Shown here: piece by piece, positions 24,601 through 36,620 of the stretch
How the letters are laid out: each line of letters opens with the position of its first letter
Position numbering within the stretch: position 1 is the first letter of the stretch
Source: Hirundichthys speculiger
Lineage: Eukaryota; Chordata; Actinopteri; Beloniformes; Exocoetidae
DNA length: 64,000 nucleotides
Assembly: GCA_018398805.1 (NCBI GenBank)
Contig: JAGFBZ010000726.1
Span: forward strand, 1-64,000
Reading direction: 5' to 3'
The notes under the pieces: model-generated
Seen by the model: only the letters and a program-made list of their open reading frames with translations
What the model was told of the DNA's origin: nothing
Database searches by the model: none
Made by a program: the position numbers and the translations under genes

Positions 24601-27600
24601 TCCAGACCAGACCAGGACCAGACCAGGACCAGACCAGACCAGGTCCAGACCAGGTCCAGAGTAGGACCAGAGTAGGACCAGACCAGACCAGGACCAGGAC
24701 CAGGACCAGAGTAGGACCAGACCAGGACCAGACCAGGTCCAGACCAGGACCAGACCAGGTCCAGGTCCAGGACCAGACCAGACCAGGACCAGGACCAGAC
24801 CAGGACCAGAACAGGTCCAGACCAGGACCAGACCAGGACCAGAGTAGGACCAGACCAGGACCAGACCCAGGACCAGACCAGACCAGGTCCAGACCAGGAC
24901 CAGACCAGGGACCAGGACCAGGACCAGACCAGACCAGACCAGGTCCAGACCAGACCAGACCAGTCCAGACCAGGACCAGAGTAGGACCAGACCAGGACCA
25001 GACCAGACCAGGTCCAGACCAGGTCCAGACCAGACCAGGACCAGACCAGGACCAGACCAGGACCAGACCAGACCAGGTCCAGACCAGGTCCAGAGTAGGA
25101 CCAGACCAGGTCCAGACCAGGACCAGACCAGGACCAGACCAGGTCCAGACCAGGTCCAGACCAGGACCAGACCAGGACCAGACCAGGTCCAGACCAGGTC
25201 CAGACCAGGACCAGACCAGGTCCAGACCAGGACCAGACCAGGACCAGACCAGGACCAGACCAGGACCAGACCAGGTCCAGACCAGGTCCAGACCAGGTCC
25301 AGACCAGACCAGACCAGACCAGGGACCAGGACCAGGACCAGACCAGACCAGGTCCAGACCCAGGTCCAGACCAGGTCCAGACCAGGACCAGACCAGACCA
25401 GGTCCAGACCAGACCAGGTCCAGAGGACCAGGACCAGGACCAGGACCAGGACCAGACCAGGGACCAGACCAGGTCCAGACCAGGTCCAGAGTCCAGGGAC
25501 CAGACCAGGTCCAGACCAGAGGTCCAGGACCAGGTCCAGACCACCAGGTCCAGACCAGGACCAGACCAGACCAGAGACCAGGACCAGGTCCAGGACCAGA
25601 CCAGGTAGACCAGGACCAGGACCAGACCAGGTCCAGACCAGGACCAGGACCAGGACCAGGTCCAGACCAGGTCCAGACCAGACCAGACCAGACCAGGTCC
25701 AGACCAGGTCCAGAGTAGGACCAGACCAGGACCAGACCAGACCAGGTCCAGACCAGGTCCAGACCAGGACCAGACCAGGACCAGACCAGCCAGACCAGGA
25801 CCAGACCAGGTCCAGACCAGTCCAGAGTCCAGACCAGACCAGACCAGGACCAGACCAGACCAGGTCCAGACCAGGTCCAGACCAGACCAGGACCAGACCA
25901 GGACCAGAACCAGACCAGACCAGACCAGGACCAGACCAGACCAGACCAGACCAGGACCAGACCAGGACCAGACCAGACCAGGTCCAGACCAGGTCCAGAG
26001 TAGGACCAGACCAGGACCAGACCAGGTCCAGACCAGGTCCAGAGTAGGACCAGAGTAGGACCAGACCAGGTCCAGACCAGGTCCAGACCAGGACCAGACC
26101 AGGACCAGACCAGGTCCAGACCAGGTCCGGACCAGGACCAGACCAGGACCAGACCAGGTCCAGACCAGGACCAGACCAGGTCCAGACCAGACCCCAGACC
26201 CAGAGGTAGACCAGACCAGGACCAGGACCAGGTCCAGAACAGGTCCAGACCAGGTCCAGACCAGGTCCAGACCAGACCAGACCAGGACCAGACCAGGACC
26301 AGACCAGACCAGACCAGGTCCAGGACCAGTCCAGACCAGGACCAGACCAGGACCAGACCAGACCAGGTCCAGACCAGGTCCAGAGTAGGACCAGACCAGG
26401 ACCAGACCAGGTCCAGACCAGGTCCAGACCAGGACCAGAGTAGGACCAGACCAGGTCCAGACCAGGTCCAGACCAGGACCAGACCAGGTCCAGACCAGGA
26501 CCAGACCAGGTCCAGCCAGGTCCAGACCAGGACCAGACCAGGACCAGAACCAGGTCCAGACCAGACCAGACCAGGACCAGACCAGGACCAGACCAGACCA
26601 GGTCCAGAGTCCAGACCAGGTCCAGACCAGGTCCAGACCAGGAAGACCAGACCAGGGTCCAGACCAGGTCCAGGACCAGGGTCCAGACCAGGACCAGACC
26701 AGGTCCAGACCAGGACCAGACCAGACCAGGTCCAGACCAGGTCCAGAGTAGGACCAGACCAGGTCCAGAGTAGGACCAGACCAGTCCAGACCAGTCCAGG
26801 ACCAGACCAGACCAGGACCAGACCAGGACCAGACCAGGTCCAGACCAGGTCCAGAGTAGGACCAGACCAGGACCAGACCAGACCAGAACCAGGTCCAGAC
26901 CAGACCAGACCAGACCAGGGACCAGACCAGGTCCAGACCAGGTCCAGACCAGGACCAGACCAGGAGACCAGACCAGACCAGTCCAGACAGGTCCAGACCA
27001 GGACCAGACCAGGACCAGACCAGACCAGGACTCCAGACCAGGTCCAGAGGGACCAGACCAGGACCAGACCAGACCAGTCCAGAACCAGGTCCAGACCAGG
27101 TCCAGACCAGGACCAGGACCAGACCAGACCAGACCAGGACCAGACCAGGTCCAGACCCGGTCCAGAGTAGGACCAGACAGGTCCAGACCAGGACCAGACC
27201 AGGTCCAGACCAGGACCAGACCAGGACCAGACCAGACCAGTCCAGACCAGGTCAGGTCCAGGTAGGACCAGACCAGGACCAGACCAGGTCCAGACCAGGA
27301 CCAGGACCAGACCAGACCAGGTCCAGACCAGACCAGGTCCAGACCAGGTCCAGAGTAGGACCAGACCAGGACCAGAACAGGTCCAGACCAGACCAGGACC
27401 AGACCAGGTCCAGACCAGGTCCAGAGTAGGACCAGACCAGGTCCAGACCAGGACCAGACCAGGTCCAGACCAGGACCAGACCAGACCAGGTCCAGACCAG
27501 GTCCAGACCAGGTCCAGACCAGGTCCAGACCAGGACCAGACCAGGTCCAGACCAGGACCAGACCAGGACCAGACCAGACCAGGTCCAGTCCAGGACCAGA

Positions 27601-29344
27601 CCAGGTCCAGAGTAGGACCAGACCAGGACCAGAACAGGTCCAGACCAGACCAGGACCAGACCAGGTCCAGACCAGGTCCAGACCAGGTCCAGACCAGGTC
27701 CAGACCAGGACCAGACCAGACCAGGTCCAGACCAGGACCAGACCAGGTCCAGAGTAGGACCAGACCAGGACCAGAACAGGTCCAGACCAGACCAAGACCA
27801 GACCAGGTCCAGACCAGGTCCAGAGTAGGACCAGACCAGGACCAGACCAGGACCAGACCAGGTCCAGACCAGGACCAGACCAGGTCCAGACCAGGTCCAG
27901 ACCAGGACCAGACCAGGACCAGGACAGGTCCAGACCAGGTCCGGAGCAGGACCAGACCAGGACCAGACCAGGTCCAGACCAGTCCCAGACAACCAGTCCA
28001 GCCAGACAGCCAGACCAGACCAGACCAGACCAGACAGTCCAGACCAGGACCAGACCAGGTCCAGACCAGGACCAGGGAAGACAGGTCCAGGTCCAGACCA
28101 GACCAGACCAGACCAGGACCAGACCAGGTCCAGACCAGGACCAGACCAGACCAGACCAGACCAGGACCAACCAGGACCAGACCAGGTCCAGTCCAGACCA
28201 GGACCAGACCAGACCAGGTCCAGACCAGGTCCAGAGTAGGACCAGACCAGGACCAGACCAGGACCAGACCAGGTCCAGACCAGGACCAGACCAGGTCCAG
28301 ACCAGTCCAGACCCAGGACCAGACCAGGACCAGACCAGGTCCAGACCAGGTCCAGGGACCAGCCAGGACCAGACCAGGACCAGACAGACCAGTCCAGACC
28401 AGGTCCAGACCAGGTCCAGACCAGGACCAGACCAGACCAGGTCCAGACCAGGACCAGACCAGGTCCAGACCAGGACCAGACCAGGTCCAGACCAGGTCCA
28501 GACCAGGACCAGTCCAGACCAGGACCAGACCAGACCAGGTCCAGACCAGGACCAGACCAGGTCCAGACCAGGACCAGACCAGACCAGGTCCAGACCAGGA
28601 CCAGAGCAGGACCAGACCAGGACCAGACCAGGTCCAGACCAGGACCAGACCAGGACCAGACCAGGTCCAGACCAGGACCAGACCAGACCAGGTCCAGACC
28701 AGGTCCAGACCAGGACCAGACCAGGTCCAGACCAGGACCAGACCAGGACCAGACCAGGACCAGACCAGGACCAGACCAGGACCAGACCAGGACCAGACCA
28801 GACCAGGTCCAGACCAGGACCAGACCAGACCAGTCCAGACCAGGTCCAGACCAGGACCAGAACAGGTCCAGACCAGGACCAGACCAGGTCCAGACCAGGA
28901 CCAGACCAGACCAGGTCCAGACCAGGTCCAGACCAGGACCAGACCAGGTCCAGACCAGGACCAGACCAGGTCCAGAGTAGGACCAGACCAGGACCAGACA
29001 GGTCCAGACCAGGACCAGACCAGGACCAGACCAGGACCAGACCAGGACCAGACCAGGTCCAGACCAGGACCAGAACAGGTCCAGACCAGGACCAGACCAA
29101 GTCCAGACTAGGACCAGACCAGGACCAGACCAGGACCAGACCAGGTCCAGACCAGGACCAGACCAGGTCCAGACCAGGACCAGACCAGGTCCAGACCAGG
29201 ACCAGACCAGGACCAGACCAGGACCAGACCAGGTCCAGACCAGGACCAGACCAGGACCAGACCAGGACCAGACCAGGACCAGACTAGGACCAGACCAGGA
29301 CCAGACCAGGTCCAGACCAGGACCAGACCAGGACCAGAACAGGT
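18612..29344. repeat. 10.7-kb satellite of CCAGA / CCAGGA / CCAGGTC units
   Basis: The array consists of 5-mers (GACCA) and 6-mers (GGACCA, GGTCCA), most often paired as an 11-bp GACCAGACCAG-type unit. The plus strand is very poor in T: nearly all T lies in GGTCC or in a GAGTAGG variant. The left part (to about 22.4 kb) has long CCAGA runs; the right part is richer in GGTCC units, and GAGTAGG copies appear from about 23.8 kb onward. Giant open frames (up to 1,725 codons on the minus strand, 1,052 on the plus) result from this composition and have no domain. On the minus strand, repeated GG doublets could form two-tier G-quadruplexes. Confidence 0.95.
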
Positions 29345-29365
29345 CCAGACCAGGACCTGGTCTGG
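29345..29365. repeat. Perfect 21-bp palindrome at the satellite end
   Basis: The last satellite unit CCAGACCAGG is followed by one A and then its exact reverse complement CCTGGTCTGG. Beyond it the satellite stops, so the array boundary coincides with a fold-back. Confidence 0.9.
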
Positions 29366-29574
29366 GTTTTGGGTTTTTTGGTCCTTTTGTTTTCTTCTGA
29401 ATCAACAACGAACTTCAGTGACGCGGGAAATCCTGTTTCTTTGCACATTTTCAATAAAAATGTTAAATAAAAAGAATCATTTGAAACGTGAATCTGGAGT
29501 CGCTACATTTTCCCGCGCATTCAGAGCTCATTTTAGAGGATTAAGTTGATTTTTGCTGTTAAATCTTTTCTCAC
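29366..29574. other. AT-rich spacer right of the satellite
   Basis: Unique-looking DNA with AATAAA-type hexamers on the plus strand near 29452 and 29466. No upstream plus-strand gene is visible to use them. If the flrt2 model below is right, this is part of its intron 1. Confidence 0.4.
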
Positions 29575-29855
29575 CTTCAGGAAGCAGAAAGTCCTGCGGC
29601 TCCGCTCGGTCCCGCGGTCCACGATCCGCGTCCCGCCGCGGAGCTGAGCTCGTTCATGGTTCCGACCCGATGAAACCGGCGGTTCGGTCGCATCTTCCTC
29701 CCCCCCCCCACAGACGCTTTCCTCAGAGGAGGGGGGCAGGGCGGGTTCCGACGGGTTCCGACGGTGTGAAGTCCATGTTGGACCCGCTGGTCCACCAGAG
29801 TTCCGAGTCCGACTGCGAGCCGAGCGCGTCCCCGCGTGTCTGGGTCTCCAGCATC

Positions 29856-29856
<1 letters not shown>
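29575..29856 (-). promoter_or_regulatory. CpG-rich block: candidate flrt2 promoter and 5' non-coding exon
   Basis: CpG pairs are dense here (for example GGTCCCGCGGTCCACGATCC), unlike most of the window, as in a promoter CpG island. On the minus strand the block ends in AAG followed by GTGAGAAAAG, a strong splice-donor match with the intron starting at 29574. It lies 13.6 kb upstream of the flrt2 ATG on the same strand, so it could be the first exon and promoter. On the plus strand the same bases read as an acceptor (CTCACCTTCAG), so an exon of an unknown plus-strand gene is the alternative. The plus frame SSESDCEPS near 29798-29825 has no family I recognise. Confidence 0.35.

Positions 29857-29889
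<33 letters not shown>
29857..29889. repeat. Poly-C run (33 nt)
   Basis: Uninterrupted C homopolymer next to the CpG-rich block. Its length is probably uncertain. Confidence 0.9.
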
Positions 29890-29890
<1 letters not shown>

Positions 29891-30461
29891 TTTATCACTG
29901 CCTCCTTCTCCCCACAGCTGCATTTAAATCGCTCATAAATGTATTTATTCATTTATTTATAATACAGTAAAAATATATTTGCAGCAGCTCAATAATTGTT
30001 TTATTTACATTTATTTCTACAATCAGAGATTTTAAAGGTTTTTTGTGGACCATCACGTTTTTCTGCAATAAAACAGAAAAAAAAGACAAAAACAATCAAA
30101 TATGACTTTTTAACATAAAAATCCAAATTTATTTTATAAATTTTTATAACTGCAGTTTTCTGTCCCACAATCAAGATCTTTTTCAGTAAAACTGAATTTT
30201 GAAATATTGCTAATTTTGTTGCAAAAAGAAGCTTTTTGAAATAAAATCTCAAATTTTACTAAAATGTTACATTTTTACACAAAATTACAACTTTTAGTTT
30301 CAGAGTTGCAAAGTTCATATAAAAGCAACTTATATTCTAAAATCTATTTTCTTTTAGTAAAATTGTGAATTTTATAATATAACAACTTAATATGATTCAT
30401 TTTTGTCAAAATGTTTAACCTAATATTACTTTTTAATAAAATGTTCATAAATGTTGCAATA
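29890..30461. other. AT-rich low-complexity region
   Basis: Short T and A runs with recurring AAAATTT pieces, similar in texture to 11641-12410. No gene is supported; the minus frame 30252-30001 is composition-driven. Confidence 0.6.
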
Positions 30462-31449
30462 TTAGTTGATGGACTGGTAAGTAGACTGGTTAGTGGGCTG
30501 GTCAGTGGACTGGTTAGGGGACTAGTTAATCGATTGGTTATGAGACTAGTTACCGGACGGGTTAGTCGCCTGATTAGCGGGCTGGTCAGTGGACTGGTTG
30601 GGGACTAGTTAATGGATTGTTAGCGGAATAGTTAATGAACTGGCTAGAGCACTTGTTAGGAGACTAGTTAATGGACTGGTTAGTGCCCTGATTAGCGTGG
30701 TAGAAAGTGGACTGGTTAGTGAACTAGTTAATGGACTGGTTAGTAGCATGATTAGCGGGCTGGTCAGTGGACTGGTTTGGAGACCAGTTAATTGACTGGT
30801 TAGTAGCCTGCATAGCGGGCTGGTCAGTGGACTGGTTAGTAAACTAGTTAATGGACTGATCAGTAGCCTGGTTAGCGGGCTGGTCAGTAGACTGGTTAGG
30901 AGACTAGTTAATGGACTGGTTAGTAGCCTGGTTAGCGGGCTGGTCAGTAGACTGGTTAGGAGACTAATTAATGGACTGGTTAGTAGCCTGGTTAGCGGAC
31001 TGGTCAGTGGACTGGTTAGGGGACAAGTTAATGGACTGGTTAGTAGCCTGGTTAGCAGGCTGGTCAGTGGACTGGTTAGGGGACTAGTTAACGGACTGGT
31101 TAGTAGCCTGGTTAGCGGGCTGGTCAGTAGACTGGTTAGGAGACTAATTAATGGACTGGTTAGTAGCCTGGTTAGCGGACTGGTCAGTGGACTGGTTAGG
31201 GGACAAGTTAATGGACTGGTTAGTAGCCTGGTTAGCAGGCTGGTCAGTGGACTGGTTAGGGGACTAGCCTGCTAATCAGGACTGGTTAGTGGCCTGATTA
31301 GCGGGCTGGTCAGTAGACTGGTTAGGAGACTAGTTAACGGACTGGTTAGTGGCCTGATTAGCGGTTTGGTCAGTAAACTGGTTAGGAGACTAGTTAATGG
31401 ACTGGTTAGTGGCCTGATTAGCGGGCTGGTCAGTGGACTGGTTAGTGTA
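30462..31449. repeat. 60-bp higher-order array of five 12-bp submonomers
   Basis: Each 60-bp unit is GACTGGTTAGTA, GCCTGGTTAGCG, GGCTGGTCAGTA, GACTGGTTAGGA and GACTAGTTAATG in fixed order. Units are regular from about 30840 to 31260 and more varied on both sides. The five 12-mers are clearly related, so the 60-bp unit arose by amplification of a diverged 12-bp array. Confidence 0.95.
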
Positions 31450-32137
31450 TCAGTCTAGTTTTGTATCAGTTTTGAGGAAGTATTTCTGTCAACAGATTAG
31501 CTGAATAACGACGAGACTTAAATCTGGGTTTGTGATGTCATAACTCTGACGTTCTCAAAGGTCTTTGTGGAAACAAAAGTCTGATTCTCTACGTCTGTAG
31601 GAGCATAAATATGATTTTAGTTTAAAAACACTTCCAGCCTCGTCAGCTGATTGATTTCAGATTTCTGCTCCTTTATTCGTTCATTTTCAGACAGAAAACA
31701 TCCAGAACGAACATGAAGGTAGAACTTTCCTGCTTCATGTTTGATGACATGAGAACATTTGAAGTGAACCGGACTGAACCGGCGGTTCCTGAACCCTCAT
31801 TCACCACCAGTGAGTCCAGTCCAGTTTAGAGTCATAATTATATTTATATTATATTTATTGAACTCTAAAGAGAGAGGGAGTTTCACTAGAGAAGAAAAGG
31901 GACCAAGAACAAAGGAAATTATGTTTGTTTTGGATGTATATAAATTATAAACATTCCTCAGGATCACAGTTAGTGTGTAACTAGCATTTTATTTTGATTG
32001 GTTTCTTTATTTTGATATATGGGAATAGCAGTCATAATTTATGAGGAGCTTTGCTTAAAACTTAACCTTAATGTTACAATATGTCGTATAAAGAGAACTG
32101 GACACGTCCCCGTGATGCCATAATGTGATTTAGCTTA
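31450..32137. other. Non-repeat interval, no gene recognised
   Basis: About 690 bp of AT-leaning DNA. I see no exon with a recognisable product, no RNA gene and no clear transposon ends. Confidence 0.45.
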
Positions 32138-33372
32138 GCTTGACACCGCTAACAGGCTAGCATCGGTATATGTAGCAGCTTAGCTTTAAACCGCTAACAG
32201 GCTAGTACTGGCAGGTGTAGCAGCTTAGCTCTAAACCGTTAACAGGCTAGTGTCAGTGGATGTAGCAGCTGAGCTTCAAACCGCTAACAGGCTAGCGTCG
32301 GTGGATGCAGCAGCTTAGCTTTAAACTGCTAACAGGCTAGTGTGGGTTGATGTAGCAGCTAAGCTTTAAACTGCCAACAGGCTAGTGTCAGTGGATGTAG
32401 CAGCTTAGCTTTAAACTGCTAACAGGCTAGTGTGGGTTGATGTAGCAGCTAAGCTTTAAACTGCTAACAGACTAGTGTCAGTAGATGTAGCACTTTGGCT
32501 TTAAACCGCTAACAGACTAGCACCGGTAGATGTAGCAGCTGAGCTTTAAACCGCTAACAGGCTAGTGTTGGTAGATGTAGCAGCTGAGCTTTAAACCACT
32601 AACAGGATAGCGTCGGTGGATGTAGCAGCTGAGCTTTAAACCGCTAACAGGCTAGCGTGGGTAGATGTAGCAGCTTAGCTTTAAACCGCTAACAGGCTAG
32701 CGTCGGTAGATGTAGCAGCTTAGCTTTAAACCGCTAACAGGCTAGCATCGGTAGATGTAGCAGCTTAGCTTTAAACCGCTAACAGGCTAGTACTGGCAGG
32801 TGTAGCAGCTTAGCTTTAAACCGCTAACAGGCTAGCTTCAGTAGATGTAGCAGCTTAGCTTTAAACCACTAACAGGCTAGTGTTGGTACATGTAGCAGCT
32901 TAGCTTTTAACCACTAACAGGCTAGCGTCGGTAGATGTAGAAGCTTAGCTTTAAACCGCTAACAGGCTACTGTCGGTACATGTAGCAGCTTAGCTTTAAA
33001 CCACTAACAGGCTAGCGTCGGTATATGTAGAAGCTTAGCTTTAAACCACTAACAGGCTAGCGTCGGTATATGTAGAAGCTTAGCTTTAAACCGCTAACAG
33101 GCTACTGTCGGTACATGTAGCAGCTTAGCTTTAAACCACTAACAGGCTAGCGTCGGTAGATGTAGCAGCTTAGCTTTAAACCGCTAACAGGCTTGCGTCG
33201 TTAGATGTAGCAGCTTAGCTTTAAACCACTAACAGGCTAGTACTGGCAGGTGTAGCAGCTTAGCTTTAAACCGCTAACAGGCTAGCGTCGGTAGATGTAG
33301 CAGCTTAGCTCCAAACCACTAACAGGTTAGTGTCGGTAGATGTAGCAGCTGAGCTCTAAACCTCTAACAGGT
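32138..33372. repeat. 45-bp minisatellite (about 27 copies)
   Basis: The monomer core is CCGCTAACAGGCTAGCGTCG followed by GTAGATGTAGCAGCTTAGCT and TTAAA. Substitutions are common but the length is nearly constant. A longer pattern (a TACTGGCAGGTGTAG variant at about 32205, 32790 and 33240) suggests block duplications. Confidence 0.95.
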
Positions 33373-34099
33373 CAGGGGTCGGATCAACAGGTCAAAGAGT
33401 TTTCTCCTTCAGGGTTAATAAACCAGTTGGTCTCCTCCCTGGTGAACATGTGAGAAGGAAAGTGGAAAAATCGGTTTTATGAATTAAAGTCATTAAAGGA
33501 GAAGTGTGTCTGTGAGTTGGTACGACCCGCTGGAATATTTACGTTCTGATCCACTGTGGCCTTTATCTATAATGTATAGAGTAAATAAATAACCTGGGTG
33601 GTCCGATCCACTTCCTCCTGATGGAGAATCTAACAGCCAGGAGGCTGAAGAAGAACTGAACCGCAGAAGACTGTCTGAGGACGTTAGATCCAGACGGTTC
33701 TGGTTTCATTCTGAACCTGAAACCCAACTACAGTAACGAGCTTTTATAATCCCGCCGTTAGCGTTGGGAGGAATCAGAGCGTCGACGTGTCTGACGAAGA
33801 CTCCAGCTGAGGAAGCAGCAGAGTCTCAGCCTCAGGAAGTCCCGTTCCTCCCTCAGACCCGCCGGGCCTCCTGGGACTCGTTAATTAAAGTTCTGGTGTT
33901 CTCGTGGCGCCGGAACCAGCGAGGTGGAGATGAAGGCAGAGAGGAATCAAAGCGGTTCTCAGGAGGAGCAGCGACGCCTCCTCAGCAGCGACGCCTCCTC
34001 AGCAGTTCCTGCAGCTGCTCCCCTCTGAAACCGAATTCATGATGAAGAACCGGAACACGAGCGCTCGCTGCCAGGCCTCCGACACGCCACCGGGGGGCG
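33373..34099. other. Spacer whose last part is duplicated inside the next array
   Basis: Mostly unique DNA. The final part (about 33945-34100, with GACGCCTCCTCAGCAG and CTCTGAAACCGAATTCATGA) returns at about 34690-34830, 727 bp later. The open frame 33764-34042 starts at TTG and shows no domain. Confidence 0.6.
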
Positions 34100-36200
34100 C
34101 CCTCATCAACGAGGGGTGCCGTCATTACCGAGGGCCACCGTCAACAAGAGGGGAACCGTCATCAACGAGGGGCACCGTCATCAACAAGGGGCGCCGTTAT
34201 CAACAAGGATGACATCATTAACAAGGGCGCCGTCATCAACGAGAGCCGCCGTCATCAACGAGGGGCACCGTCATCAATGAGGGGCGCCGTCATCAACGAG
34301 GGGCACCGTCATCAACAAGGGCGCCGTCATCAACGAGGGCCGCCGTCATCAACAAGGGGCGCCGTTATTAACAAGGATGACATCATTAACAAGGGCGCCG
34401 TCATCAACGAGAGCCGCCGTCATCAACGAGGGGCACCGTCATCAATGAGGGGCGCCGTCATCAACGAGGGGCACCGTCATCAACAAGGGCGCCGTCATCA
34501 ACGAGGGGGGCCCCAGTGATCAATGAGGGTGACGTCATTAACAAGGGTGCCGTCATCAAAGAGGGCGCCGTCATCAACGAGGATGACATCATTAACAATG
34601 GCGCCATCATCAACGAGAGCCACCGTCATCAAGAGGGGCACCGTCAACAACGAGGGCGCCGTCATCAACGAGGGCCGCAGTCACCATCCAGAAATCAAAG
34701 CGGTTCTCAAGAGGATCTCTGCAGCAGCGACGCCTCCTCAGCAGCTTCCCTCTGAAACCGAATTCATGATGAAGAACCGGAACACGAGCGCTCGCTGCCA
34801 GGCCTCCGACACGCCACCGGGGGGCGCCGTCATCAACGAGGGCCACCGTCATCAAGAGGGGCACCGTCATCAACGAGGGGCGCCGTCATCAACGAAGGGC
34901 GCCGTCATCAACGAGGGCCACCGTCAACAAGAGGGGCACCGTCATCAACGAGGGGTGCCGTCATCAACGAGGAGCGCCGTCATCAACGAGGGCGCCGTCA
35001 TCAAGAGGGGCGCCGTCATCAAGAGGGGCACCGTCAACAAGAGGGGCACCGTCATCAACGAGGGGCGCCGTCATCAACGAGGGCGCCGTCATCAAGATGG
35101 GCACCGTCAACAAGAGGGGCACCGTCAACAAGAGGGGCACCGTCATCAACGAGGGGCGCCGTCATCAACGAGGGCCACCGTCATCAAGAGGGGCGCCGTC
35201 ATCAAGAGGGGCACCGTCAACAAGAGGGGCACCGTCATCAACGAGGGGCGCCGTCATCAACGAGGGCGCCGTCATCAAGATGGGCACCGTCAACAAGAGG
35301 GGCACCGTCATCAACGAGAGCCGCCGTCATCAACGAGGGGCACCATCAACAAGAGGGGCGCTGTCAACAAGAGGGGCGCCGTCATTAACAAGGGGCGCCG
35401 TTATCAACAAGGATGACGTCATTAACAAGGGCGCCGTCATCAATGAGAGCCGCCGTCATCAACGAGGGGCACCGTCATCAATGAGGGGCGCCGTCATCAA
35501 CGAGGGGCACCGTCAACAAGAGGGGCACCGTCATCAACGAGAGCCGCCGTCATCAACGAGGGGCACAGCCAACAAGAGGGGCACCGTCATCAACAAGGGG
35601 CGCCGTTATCAACAAGGATGACATCATTAACAAGGGCGCCGTCATCAACGAGAGCCGCCGTCATCAACGAGGGGCACCGTCATCAACAAGGGGTGCCGTC
35701 ACCAATGAGGGGAGACGTCATTAACGAGGGGTGCCGTCATAAACAAGGGGTGCCGACAGTAACGAGGGGTGCCGTCATCAACAAGGGGTGCCGACAGTAA
35801 CGAGGGGCGCCGTCATCAACGAGGGAAGCTGTATTCAAGAGTGGCGCCATCATCAACAGGGGCACCGTCATCAACAGGGGCACCGTCATCAACGAGGGGT
35901 GCCGTCATAAACGAGGGGTGCCGTCATTAACGAGGGGTGCCGTCATCAACGAGGGGTGCCGACAGTAACGAGGGGTGCCGTCATCAACAAGGGGTGCCGA
36001 CATTAACGAGGGGCGCCGTCATCAACGAGGGCGCTGTCATCAATGAGGGGCGCCCCGGTCATCACATGGGCGCCATCATCAACAAGGGGTGCCGTCATTA
36101 ACGAGGGGTGCTGTCATCAACGAGGGGCGCCGTCATCAACGAGGGAAGCTGTATTCAAGAGTGGCGCCATCATCAACAAGGGGCGTCGTCATCAACGAGG
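34100..36200. repeat. 18-19-bp minisatellite (about 110 copies) with embedded flank duplication
   Basis: The monomer is CGCCGTCATCAACGAGGGG or CACCGTCATCAACGAGGGG, with shorter AAGAGGGG copies. At 34690-34830 the array is interrupted by a second copy of its own left flank, showing that flank and array were duplicated together by about 727 bp. Some variants create the full cAMP-response palindrome TGACGTCA (about 34529 and 35416). Long plus frames such as 34523-35416 are Arg/His-rich repeat translations and not genes. Confidence 0.95.
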
Positions 36201-36592
36201 GCCAGTTCTGCTGGTCCTGGTTTCAGCTCTGGCAGCTCTTGTTCCAGGTGTCATTTCAGAAGGGACACCTGAAAGAAGGAGTGTCTGTGGTCCAGGTGTC
36301 TGTGGATTCAGGTGTCTTTAGTCCAGGTGATCGGGGTCCAGATTGTTCTACCTCATCTCATTTAAGTCATTAAACAGAAGCTGAGTGGAGGCAGCAATAC
36401 TGCCCCGCCTCCTTAAGCCCCGCCCCCTTAAGCCCCTCCCCCCAGCCTCTGATCCTGGTTCGGTTCATCCACGGTCGGAGGAATTTAGTTCCAGCTCAGT
36501 CCAGGAAGGAGAGTCCAGGTGAGATTAGATGTGACTGCACGATAGTGGAAACGTTATCACCATGACGACAGCCACATTCACACAAAGGCCAA
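36201..36592. other. Spacer with a dispersed repeat fragment
   Basis: Begins with a 30-bp stretch (36207-36236, containing GGTCCTGGTTTCAGCTCTGG) that is repeated exactly at 63833-63862, so it belongs to a dispersed family. The rest holds no gene I can support. Confidence 0.5.
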
Positions 36593-36620
36593 CCCCCCCC
36601 CCCCCCCCCCCCCCCCCCCC
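36593..36620. repeat. Poly-C run (28 nt)
   Basis: Uninterrupted C homopolymer. Confidence 0.9.

Noticed and set aside
19433..29408. Giant open reading frames (up to 1,725 codons) over the satellite on both strands
   Set aside because: The T-poor composition removes stop codons. Translations are WSGP/LVW or TRPGPDQ repeats without any domain, and frames overlap on both strands.
33764..34042. 92-codon frame as a possible small gene
   Set aside because: It starts at TTG, has no recognisable domain, and its end lies in a segment duplicated with the neighbouring array.
34277..35800. Arg/His/Gly-rich frames over the 18-19-bp array
   Set aside because: Repeat translation only; no conserved motif, and frames change with unit length.
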